Assembly (NCBI GenBank): GCA_937983305.1
Contig: CALKAJ010000035.1
Span: forward strand, 1 to 14,109
Length of the DNA: 14,109 nucleotides
Direction of reading: 5' to 3'
Origin: an uncultured Ignavibacteriota bacterium
GTDB taxonomy: Bacteria; Bacteroidota; Ignavibacteria; Tepidaquicellales; Tepidaquicellaceae
Numbering within the stretch: position 1 is the stretch's first letter; each line of letters begins with the position of its first letter. Below, piece by piece: positions 6,434-13,265 of this stretch. Below the pieces are notes generated by a model, which saw only the letters and a program-made list of their open reading frames with translations, had not been told where the DNA came from and did no database searches. Made by a program: the position numbers and the translations under genes.

Positions 6434-8509
6434 ATGAAATATTTCCTTCAAAAGCGAAGTCTGGCATTTAAAATGATAATAGTTATTTTTGCCAGCATAT
6501 ATGCGGTGTTTTCAATAATATTATATTACAATTACAAAATATCGGAAAGTTTAATTAAAAAAGACCTTGAAGAGAATATCGGCAATCTTACGAAAGCTAC
6601 AGTAAATAAATCCGAGTCTTTTCTGAAGCCCATATCCGAACTTCCATATAATCTCGCACGAATACTTGAGACTGAAAAAATAACAAAGGAAAAAGCAATA
6701 AGATACCTTGAAATATTGGTCAAAAATAATCCGGAGATATTTGGTATGACAGTTTCCCTTGAGCCGTATTATTTCGGAGAAAATCAGAAATATTTCAGTG
6801 CCTATGTCTTTTCAAAAAACGGTAAAGATACTCTTGTTCAGCTTGGAAGAGATGAATATAATTATTTTAATTTTGATTGGTATAAAATTCCAAAAGAACT
6901 TAATAAAGATTTATGGTCAGAGCCATATTTTGATGAAGGCGGAGGTAATATAATCATGGCAACATATTCTGCTCCGATATATGAATTCGAATCAGGCAAT
7001 AAAAAATTTATCGGAATTGTAACGGCAGATGTTTCACTTGACTGGCTCAAAGATATTATGTCTGAGATAAAAATTTTAAAAACAGGATATCCTTTTATGA
7101 TTTCTAAAAGCGGAAAATTTATTTCTCATCCGAATCACGATTTAATAATAAACAAAACTCTTTCTTCGCTTGCCGATGAAATGAATCTGCCGCACCTGAA
7201 AGTAGTCAGTAACCGGATGATGAACGGTGAAACAGATTTTGACGAAGTAACTTATAAAAACATTGCTTCAGGAAAGGAGAGCTGGATAGCATTTGCACCA
7301 ATGACAAGTACCGGTTGGTCATTAGGATTAGTAATACCATGCGATGAATTCTCCGAAGATATAGATAATCTGTTTTCTAAAGTTATAAATTTTGCGGTTA
7401 CAGGTTCCGCATTTTTGCTTTTTGTAATAATTATGATATCCCGCTCCATTACAAAACCTCTTCGTAAGCTTACTTCTGCGGTAAATAAATTTGCTGACGG
7501 AGATTACAGTTCGCAACTGCCGGAAATTAATTCCCGGGATGAGATTGGTAAGTTATGTAAATCTTTCAGTATTATGCAGAGCGAACTGAATAAGACATTT
7601 GCAAAGCTTGAGGAATATAATAAAACTCTTGAAGCAAAAGTTGAAGACAGGACAAGAGAGCTGAAAGGGAAAAATGTTGAACTGGAAGATACACTGAATA
7701 AACTTCAGGACACACAGAAACAGTTAATTATACAGGAAAAAATGGCTTCTCTTGGCGCTTTAACGGCAGGAATAGCACACGAAATTAAAAACCCGTTAAA
7801 TTTTGTAAATAATTTTTCGGAACTTGCAATTGAACTCTCGGGAGAGCTGAAAGAAGAAATTGAGAAGCAGAAGGGAAAAATTGACGAAAAAGATTTGACT
7901 TACATACTGGAAATACTAAACGATATTACTCAGAATTCGCAAAAGATAAATGAACACGGAAAAAGGGCTGACAGTATTGTAAAAAGTATGCTTCTTCATT
8001 CAAGAGGTAAGTCCGAAGAAAGAATACCTACGGATATAAATGCACTGCTGAAAGAATATGTAAACTTAGCATATCACGGTATGCGGGCTTCTGATAATAC
8101 TTTTAACATAAAAATCGAGACTGATTTAGATTCAAGTATCGGCACAATTGAAGTTGTTGCTCAGGATATCAGCCGTGTTTTTCTTAACACGTTAAACAAC
8201 GGATGCTATTCAACACACGAAAAAAAGAAACAATCTATTCCGGGCTACAATCCTGTGCTTTCGGTTTCAACAAAAAATCTCGGTGATTCAGTTGAAATCC
8301 GTATCAGGGATAACGGTAAAGGTATTTCAAAAGAAAATCTTGATAAAATATTTAATCCGTTCTTTACGACCAAACCGGCGGGTAAAGGTACGGGACTCGG
8401 TCTTTCCATAAGTTATGAAATAATAGTTGACCGGCATAAAGGAATATTCCGTGTTGAATCCAAAGAGGGTGAATATGCTGAATTCATAATAATATTGCCT
8501 AAAAAATAA
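6434..8509 (+). CDS. Membrane-bound Cache-HAMP sensor histidine kinase
   Basis: This 691-residue kinase has a first membrane helix at about 13-32 and an extracytoplasmic Cache-type sensor at about 35-310, with typical Cache features such as YSAPIYE (178-184), GIVTADVSLDWL (194-205) and FMISKSGKFISHPN (221-234). A second membrane helix lies at about 319-337, a HAMP domain at 338-392 and a long coiled coil at 385-435. The DHp region EKMASLGALTAGIAHEIKNP follows, with phosphoacceptor His449. The ATPase has N-box LNTLNNG (584-590), G1 DNGKGI (626-631), F-box NPFFTTK (641-647) and G2 GKGTGLGLSIS (650-660). All key residues are present. The class resembles NtrB/NtrY-like kinases. Cache domains bind small ligands such as amino or carboxylic acids; the ligand here is unknown. 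Eleven bases separate it from the REC-PP2C gene, its probable partner. No Shine-Dalgarno precedes the ATG. Confidence 0.92.
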   Translation: MKYFLQKRSLAFKMIIVIFASIYAVFSIILYYNYKISESLIKKDLEENIGNLTKATVNKSESFLKPISELPYNLARILETEKITKEKAIRYLEILVKNNPEIFGMTVSLEPYYFGENQKYFSAYVFSKNGKDTLVQLGRDEYNYFNFDWYKIPKELNKDLWSEPYFDEGGGNIIMATYSAPIYEFESGNKKFIGIVTADVSLDWLKDIMSEIKILKTGYPFMISKSGKFISHPNHDLIINKTLSSLADEMNLPHLKVVSNRMMNGETDFDEVTYKNIASGKESWIAFAPMTSTGWSLGLVIPCDEFSEDIDNLFSKVINFAVTGSAFLLFVIIMISRSITKPLRKLTSAVNKFADGDYSSQLPEINSRDEIGKLCKSFSIMQSELNKTFAKLEEYNKTLEAKVEDRTRELKGKNVELEDTLNKLQDTQKQLIIQEKMASLGALTAGIAHEIKNPLNFVNNFSELAIELSGELKEEIEKQKGKIDEKDLTYILEILNDITQNSQKINEHGKRADSIVKSMLLHSRGKSEERIPTDINALLKEYVNLAYHGMRASDNTFNIKIETDLDSSIGTIEVVAQDISRVFLNTLNNGCYSTHEKKKQSIPGYNPVLSVSTKNLGDSVEIRIRDNGKGISKENLDKIFNPFFTTKPAGKGTGLGLSISYEIIVDRHKGIFRVESKEGEYAEFIIILPKK

Positions 8510-8520
8510 ATTATAAAAAA

Positions 8521-9681
8521 ATGATTGAAAAAATTCTTGTAGTTGACGACGAAACAGACCTTGAACTTCTGATTAAGCAAAAATTCAGAAAACAAATAAG
8601 AGAAGGAGAATTTAATTTCGTTTTTGCGGGAAACGGACTAGAAGCTCTTGCAAAATTAATTGAGCATCCGGATATCAGCATCATCCTGACCGATATAAAT
8701 ATGCCTGAAATGGACGGACTGACGCTTTTACTTAAAGTGAATGAATTAAAAAATCCTTCTTTGAAGGTTGTCATCGTTTCTGCTTATGGAGATATGGATA
8801 ACATCAGAACTGCAATGAACAGGGGAGCGTACGATTTTCTAACCAAGCCCGTAGATTTTACCGACCTTGAAATTACAATTAAGAAAACCATAGAAGAGGT
8901 AGGGCAGTTAAGAAAATCATTGCAAGAGCATAAGAAACTTGTTTCCATTGAAAGGGATTTGAATATTGCAAGAGATATTCAGTTGGCAATATTGCCAAAA
9001 GTATTTCCTCCTTTCCCCGATAAAAAAGAATTTGATATATTCGGATTTATGACAGCCGCTAAGTCAGTCGGAGGTGATTTCTTTGACTTTTTCCTGATTG
9101 ATGAAAATCGTCTCGGATTTGTTATTGGCGACGTTTCCGGGAAAGGCGTTCCGGCAGCAATTTTTATGGCAGTTTCACGAACTTTGATAAGAGCAACGGG
9201 GCTTAAAGGGATGCCTCCTGCAGAATGTCTTGCATACGCAAATCGATTGCTCAAAAATGAAAGTACTTCTTCAATGTTTGTTACAGTATTTTACGGAATA
9301 CTTGATATTAGAACAGGAGTTGTTGAATATTCAAATGGCGGACATAATCAGCCGATAATTATAAAAAATGACGGAACGGTTGAAATGATGTCTGTTCCAA
9401 GCAGTATGGTGCTCGGAATAACAGATGATGCGGCTTATGAGACAGGAAGTTTCAAAATGAATAGCGGAGATATTTTTATACTATATACAGACGGAGTTAC
9501 AGAAGCATTTAATAAATCTGACGAATTATATTCCGAAACCCGGCTTATTGAAACACTGAAAAGAACAAGGAATCATAATATTCCGGAAATTGTAAAAACC
9601 GTAGTTGATGATGTGAATAATTTTTCCAAAGATGTTCCTCAAACTGATGACATAACTACACTTGCCCTTATATACAATTAA
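8521..9681 (+). CDS. Response regulator with PP2C (SpoIIE/RsbU-type) phosphatase output
   Basis: This 386-residue protein has an N-terminal receiver domain (about 3-125) with acidic pair Asp9/Asp10, phosphoacceptor Asp58 in LTDINMPEMDG, switch Ser87 in VSAYG and Lys109 in TKP. A helical linker contains the RsbU-like ARDIQLAILPK (150-160). The SpoIIE/PP2C domain (about 170-385) shows the metal-binding acids: GGDFFDFF (184-191, Asp186), GDVSGKG (203-209, Asp204), LYTDGVTEA (321-329, Asp324) and QTDDITTLAL (374-383). Such proteins dephosphorylate a Ser/Thr-phosphorylated anti-anti-sigma (STAS) protein in partner switching, so the Cache kinase just upstream would switch the phosphatase. No STAS or RsbW-like gene is in the window, so the target is encoded elsewhere. 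Its stop is 2 bases from the stop of the convergent ktrA. Confidence 0.93.
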   Translation: MIEKILVVDDETDLELLIKQKFRKQIREGEFNFVFAGNGLEALAKLIEHPDISIILTDINMPEMDGLTLLLKVNELKNPSLKVVIVSAYGDMDNIRTAMNRGAYDFLTKPVDFTDLEITIKKTIEEVGQLRKSLQEHKKLVSIERDLNIARDIQLAILPKVFPPFPDKKEFDIFGFMTAAKSVGGDFFDFFLIDENRLGFVIGDVSGKGVPAAIFMAVSRTLIRATGLKGMPPAECLAYANRLLKNESTSSMFVTVFYGILDIRTGVVEYSNGGHNQPIIIKNDGTVEMMSVPSSMVLGITDDAAYETGSFKMNSGDIFILYTDGVTEAFNKSDELYSETRLIETLKRTRNHNIPEIVKTVVDDVNNFSKDVPQTDDITTLALIYN

Positions 9682-9683
9682 TT

Positions 9684-10340
9684 TTAACCTGATAAATTAT
9701 TTTTAATAAATTCATCTGTCTTGCAGAGTATAAGTAAAACAGTGTCGGGCTTGATTGGATTGTCGGGTGACGGATTTACGTCAATTGTATCTGATAAGAC
9801 ATCTTTAATTCCGATAACCGAATAGCCGTATTTATTCCTCAAATCAAGTTCTCTCAGATTCTTACCAATAAAATTATCCGGAGTAACAATTTCAATAATT
9901 CCATATTCGGGAGCTAACGGTATATGAGCTATTAAATTATTCATCGTCAGATTTTCGGCAAGTCTTTCCGCAATATCTTTTTCCGGATAAATAACTTCCG
10001 ATACTCCAAGGGCGTTTAAAATTTTTGCGTGGTCTTCATTACGTACTTTCCCAACAATGCGTTTCACTCCAAGATCTTTAAGGTATAAAACCAATAGAGT
10101 ACTTGTTCCGACATCAGAAGCGGTTGCAACAATAACTGTATCAACTTTATCATCAATAAATTCTTTTAATGTTCTTAAATCAAGTGCATCCGCGATAACA
10201 GCTTCCGAGACGTAATCCTTAATCGCCTCAACTTTCTTTTTGTCTAAATCTATGGCTAAAACCTGATTCTCTAATTTTGCAAGAGAAACTGCGAGGTTAA
10301 ATCCAAATCTTCCGAGACCAATTACTACAAATTGTTTCAT
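9684..10340 (-). CDS. ktrA: Potassium uptake regulatory subunit KtrA/TrkA (RCK)
   Basis: This 218-residue cytoplasmic protein has one RCK_N (TrkA-N) domain followed by one RCK_C domain, the length and layout of KtrA rather than the double TrkA of enterobacteria. The Rossmann nucleotide-binding motif GLGRFG is at 8-13, with the acidic end of strand 2 at Asp31 (AIDLD) and Asp51 in IADALD. The RCK_C part (about 136-208) includes the EYGIIEIVTPDNFIGKNLRE segment. KtrA rings bind ATP/ADP and gate the KtrB channel subunit; RCK_C of some homologues binds cyclic di-AMP, which I cannot test here. It begins 4 bases after the ktrB stop and is the last gene of the operon. No terminator is visible, and the convergent REC-PP2C gene starts its stop codon almost at once. 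Confidence 0.92.
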   Translation of the reverse strand: MKQFVVIGLGRFGFNLAVSLAKLENQVLAIDLDKKKVEAIKDYVSEAVIADALDLRTLKEFIDDKVDTVIVATASDVGTSTLLVLYLKDLGVKRIVGKVRNEDHAKILNALGVSEVIYPEKDIAERLAENLTMNNLIAHIPLAPEYGIIEIVTPDNFIGKNLRELDLRNKYGYSVIGIKDVLSDTIDVNPSPDNPIKPDTVLLILCKTDEFIKNNLSG

Positions 10341-10344
10341 ATTT

Positions 10345-11706
10345 TTATACTATTAAAATATTTGCATCAGGATATTTGTAAAATTCGCTTTTAATGCTTC
10401 CACCAATAGTATATCCAATTATCAAAGGACCTACTCTGCCTGCAATCATTGAAATTGATAGAACAATTTTTCCAATAAAAGTAAGCTCATAAGTTAAACC
10501 TGTTGAAAGACCAACATTACCGTATGCAGAAACTACTTCAACTAAAAGATGTAATACAGAATGATTTTCTGTAATACTCAAAGTTAAAAGAGTTAAAAAA
10601 ACCCATATCAGCCCTAACAGCATAATTGAAAAAGCGCGGGTAATATTAACCGGCATAATAGTTCTTTTAAAAACATTTACATTTTTCCTGTCGAACATAA
10701 AAGTTACAAGCGCTAAAATTAAAGTGGCAAAAACCGTGGTCTTGATTCCTCCCCCTGTTCCGCTTGGGGAAGCGCCTACAAACATTAGAAATACAAGTAT
10801 AAGCAAAGAGGGTTCCCTTAAATTTAACAGGTTTATCGTATTATAACCTACGCAAGTTGATGCAGAAAATGAATGAAACGCTGATGTTAGCGGGATATTA
10901 CTAATATTTTCATTATTAAATAATTCAATAAATGAAATCAGAATAGATGCAGATAAAATCAACATCAAAGAAACAGAAATTGCGAGTTTTGAATGAGTAG
11001 AGAGCGAATACCGGGTTTTTCTTTTAAATAATTTTGATTTTGAAAACATTGAAACATCATAAATGACAAAAAAACCAATTGCACCGATATATGAAGTTAA
11101 TGCCATTATAATATTTACAAAATAATCTCCACTGAATCCAACAAGGTTATCGCTGAACAAAGAAAAACCGGCAGTACAAAATGCAGATATGCTGTGAAAA
11201 ACTCCCTGCTTTAAAGCTTCCGTAAATCCAAAATCGCTAGTCCAATAAGCGGTTAAAGCAATTGCAGAAATTGCTTCAATTATTAAAGTGTATTTAAAAA
11301 CCTTTCTTGTAAATAACTTTAAATCCAGTTTGGAAGTACTGATTGATTCACGAATCATTACTTTATTAAAAAATGACAATCTTCCGCCAAGAAGAATCAC
11401 AGCTAAAGCAAAAAACAGCATATAACCCACATTACCGATCTGTATTAATATAAGTATAACCAATTGTCCAAAAGAACTGAAATAGGTTGCAGTATCCACT
11501 ACAATCAGACCTGTTCCCGATATTGCAGATGAAGTTGTAAATATTGCATCAATAAAAGAGAGCTTATTATCACCGTTCAAAGAAACCGGTAATATTAATA
11601 AAAAGCTTCCAATAAAAATAAATAAAAAATACCCGAGCATTAATGTTCGGGCTGTAGTTAACCTCTCAAAAATATTGGTTTTTGTATTTTTTTGATGAAA
11701 TAACAT
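10345..11706 (-). CDS. ktrB: Potassium transporter KtrB/TrkH, membrane subunit
   Basis: This 453-residue integral membrane protein is built of four M1-P-M2 repeats. The four pore-loop filter glycines are all visible: SGTGL (63-67), CTAGFS (177-182), TCVGYN (284-289) and YGNVGLS (395-401). The intramembrane gating loop of the third repeat is GASPSGTGGGIKTT (311-324), and the conserved Arg of the last helix is in AGRVGPL (422-428, Arg424). These are defining features of the Trk/Ktr/HKT family. It mediates K+ uptake, often coupled to Na+ in KtrB members, and needs the RCK ring encoded just downstream. It starts 9 bases after the stop of the NarL-type regulator, so the regulator, ktrB and ktrA are probably one transcript. 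The length fits KtrB better than the longer E. coli TrkH. Confidence 0.94.
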   Translation of the reverse strand: MLFHQKNTKTNIFERLTTARTLMLGYFLFIFIGSFLLILPVSLNGDNKLSFIDAIFTTSSAISGTGLIVVDTATYFSSFGQLVILILIQIGNVGYMLFFALAVILLGGRLSFFNKVMIRESISTSKLDLKLFTRKVFKYTLIIEAISAIALTAYWTSDFGFTEALKQGVFHSISAFCTAGFSLFSDNLVGFSGDYFVNIIMALTSYIGAIGFFVIYDVSMFSKSKLFKRKTRYSLSTHSKLAISVSLMLILSASILISFIELFNNENISNIPLTSAFHSFSASTCVGYNTINLLNLREPSLLILVFLMFVGASPSGTGGGIKTTVFATLILALVTFMFDRKNVNVFKRTIMPVNITRAFSIMLLGLIWVFLTLLTLSITENHSVLHLLVEVVSAYGNVGLSTGLTYELTFIGKIVLSISMIAGRVGPLIIGYTIGGSIKSEFYKYPDANILIV

Positions 11707-11715
11707 TCTTTAATA

Positions 11716-12375
11716 TTAAATCAAACCCTTAGAAATTGCATATTTTGTCAAACCTGCTACACTGCCAATATCCAATTTCTTCTTAATTGAGAATCTATGT
11801 GTTTCAACTGTTCGCTGGCTTAAAAAAAGCTTATCCGCGATTTCTTTATTCGACATTCCGTTTACAACGCATATAAGAACCTCTTTTTCCCTTGGGGTGA
11901 GCTCGTCTTCTTTAAAAGTGGTTTTCGACTGCTGAATTTTCTTTGTAAATTCATTTAAGATAATTCCGGATATTTTAGAACTGTAATAAGACTGTCCGTT
12001 GTGCACTGAATCTATTGCTGTTTGCAATTCGGTAAGAGGGGAATCTTTTAAAACATATCCGCTGGCTCCGAGTCTTATCATCTCAAGAATTATTTCTTTA
12101 CTGTCATGCATTGTTAAGGCAATAACTTTTGTATTTGGGGAGTTTTTCTTAATAATTTTAATAGCTTCGATTCCGCTCATATCCGGCATCGTAACATCAA
12201 GAATTATTACATCCGGCTTTTCTTTGGGAATGGCGTCAATTCCTGCTCTGCCGCTGTCAAAGTCTCCTGCAATTTTTATGTTGCCCCTGCCGTCCAATGC
12301 ACGTTTTAAACCTTCGCGTACTAACGGATGGTCATCTATAATAAATACTTTAATCTTACCTGCTTCTTTTGCCAA
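11716..12375 (-). CDS. NarL/FixJ-type response regulator (TTG start)
   Basis: This 219-residue protein has a receiver domain (about 8-125) with Asp14/Asp15, phosphoacceptor Asp60 in VIILDVTMPDMSG, Thr88 and Lys110 all intact. The LuxR/GerE helix-turn-helix (about 157-215) starts LTPREKEVLICVVNGMSNKE, with recognition helix SQRTVETHRFSIKKKL (186-201). It should bind DNA as a phosphorylation-driven dimer. The start is TTG at 12375 (12373-12375); no ATG or GTG is available before the receiver motifs. It follows the TAA of the kinase-like gene directly and in the same frame, so translation probably depends on termination-reinitiation. The ktrB gene starts 9 bases downstream. Its partner kinase lacks the phosphoacceptor His, so phosphate must come from another kinase or a small donor, or the regulator works without it. 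Confidence 0.92.
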   Translation of the reverse strand: MAKEAGKIKVFIIDDHPLVREGLKRALDGRGNIKIAGDFDSGRAGIDAIPKEKPDVIILDVTMPDMSGIEAIKIIKKNSPNTKVIALTMHDSKEIILEMIRLGASGYVLKDSPLTELQTAIDSVHNGQSYYSSKISGIILNEFTKKIQQSKTTFKEDELTPREKEVLICVVNGMSNKEIADKLFLSQRTVETHRFSIKKKLDIGSVAGLTKYAISKGLI

Positions 12376-13065
12376 TTAATTGATAGGAATTTTGATTTTA
12401 ATTTTCAATTTTTTATCATCGCCGGTATTAACTTCGATTTTGCCGTTCTGTGACAGAACTCTTCTCTTAATCTCGCCTAATCCTAATCTGAAACTTCTTC
12501 TATCCTGTTCGCCTTCTTCTCTTTTCATAATTTCAAGTTTGCCATCGTTTTCCAGCGATATAGCAATATAATTTAAATCAACTTTCATATCAACAGAAAT
12601 GTTTTCCGCCAATAATTGCCTCCCCGATATTTTAAGATAGGTTTCAATTATCCTGTATAATGAAATTTCCTTTTCTCTGCTTAATCTTTTGTCAAAGTTA
12701 TTAATTTTTAACTTGATATTTCTTTTTGCATCGCTCGAATAAGATTCTATAAGATTGTTCATTGACGGGATTACTCCGAGATTTAATATTGAATCAGGAA
12801 TAAGGTTACCTGATATTTTTCTTATCTCAACAATACCTTTTGCGAGCAAGTGGCTTGATTCTTCAATTTCGTCAAAAACATCTATTCCGGTTTTTTCTTT
12901 GAGAGTCTGTAATGTAAGCTCTATGCGGAGTTTAGCCGCATATAATATCTGATTTACAACTTCGTTCAGGTCAACAGCAATTTTTTCACGCTCGGCATCC
13001 TGAACCTCTATCAACTTCTGTGAAAGTAAACTGTCAATATCCTGATGTGTTTTTATCTCCGGCAA
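12376..13065 (-). CDS. Degenerate HisKA_3-type histidine kinase (pseudokinase)
   Basis: This 229-residue soluble protein lacks any sensor or membrane segment and starts almost at the dimerisation helix. QDAEREKIAVDLNEVVNQIL (22-41) aligns with the HisKA_3 core ERxRIAxDLHDxxxQ, but the phosphoacceptor His is Asn34 (codon AAC, 12966-12964). The second DHp helix is normal (GIVEIRKISGNLIPDSILNLG, residues 77-97). In the ATPase region, LYRIIETYLKIS (136-147) corresponds to LYRIxQEALNNxxKH but has lost the N-box asparagines (Lys145-Ile146) and the His (Gln150). The G1 box reads ENDGKL (172-177) instead of DDGxG, so the adenine-binding Asp is Asn173. The G2 box LGLG (194-197) remains. Autophosphorylation is therefore unlikely; it may bind or hold the downstream regulator. 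It is the first gene of the operon with the regulator and ktrBA. The reading frame is otherwise intact, so it is not decayed. Confidence 0.82.
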   Translation of the reverse strand: MPEIKTHQDIDSLLSQKLIEVQDAEREKIAVDLNEVVNQILYAAKLRIELTLQTLKEKTGIDVFDEIEESSHLLAKGIVEIRKISGNLIPDSILNLGVIPSMNNLIESYSSDAKRNIKLKINNFDKRLSREKEISLYRIIETYLKISGRQLLAENISVDMKVDLNYIAISLENDGKLEIMKREEGEQDRRSFRLGLGEIKRRVLSQNGKIEVNTGDDKKLKIKIKIPIN

Positions 13066-13095
13066 TCTTGTAAATAATTTAATTTAATTTATATA

Positions 13096-13103
13096 CAAAA
13101 ATA
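13096..13103 (-). promoter_or_regulatory. -7 element of the pseudokinase/ktrBA operon
   Basis: On the minus strand this reads TATTTTTG, an exact TAnnTTTG match and the same octamer as before the BFN gene. Transcription would begin about 25 bases before the ATG at 13065. No TTG lies at the -33 position (13123-13127), which suggests a need for an activator; the heptamer cluster at 13138-13187 is in the right place for one. Confidence 0.45.
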
Positions 13104-13137
13104 AATTAAATAGAATATTTATTTACTACTGATTTTA

Positions 13138-13187
13138 TACTTATTTAGGTATGTAAGTATAACTACTTAGACCTAAGTAATACTTAC
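13138..13187. promoter_or_regulatory. Cluster of six TACYTAN heptamers with a 7-2-7 inverted pair
   Basis: Six heptamers of the form TACYTAN lie within 50 bp: TACTTAT (13138-13144, plus), TACCTAA (13145-13151, minus), TACTTAC (13153-13159, minus), TACTTAG (13164-13170, plus), TACTTAG (13173-13179, minus) and TACTTAC (13181-13187, plus). The fourth and fifth form a perfect 7-2-7 palindrome with spacer AC. The third and sixth flank it, so 13153-13187 as a whole is a 15-bp inverted repeat with one 3-base bulge. Heptamers in 7-2-7 order are how NarL-family regulators bind. The site lies between the pseudokinase operon and the divergent TPR-barrel gene and could control both. Confidence 0.6.
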
Positions 13188-13265
13188 TATCATACAAAAT
13201 CAGCATTAGTGCCAATTGTTTATAAATTCCATTTATACCATTTTGCAGTAAGTTAATTAAAGAAT

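Noticed and set aside
11999..12379. Plus-strand open frame of 126 codons opposite the response regulator
   Set aside because: It is exactly antisense to the receiver domain, whose catalytic residues are all in place; the translated product has no domain features.
13066..13265. Cyclic di-AMP (ydaO) riboswitch controlling the potassium operon
   Set aside because: The leader from the -7 element to the first ATG is only about 25-30 bases, far too short, and no conserved riboswitch core is visible.
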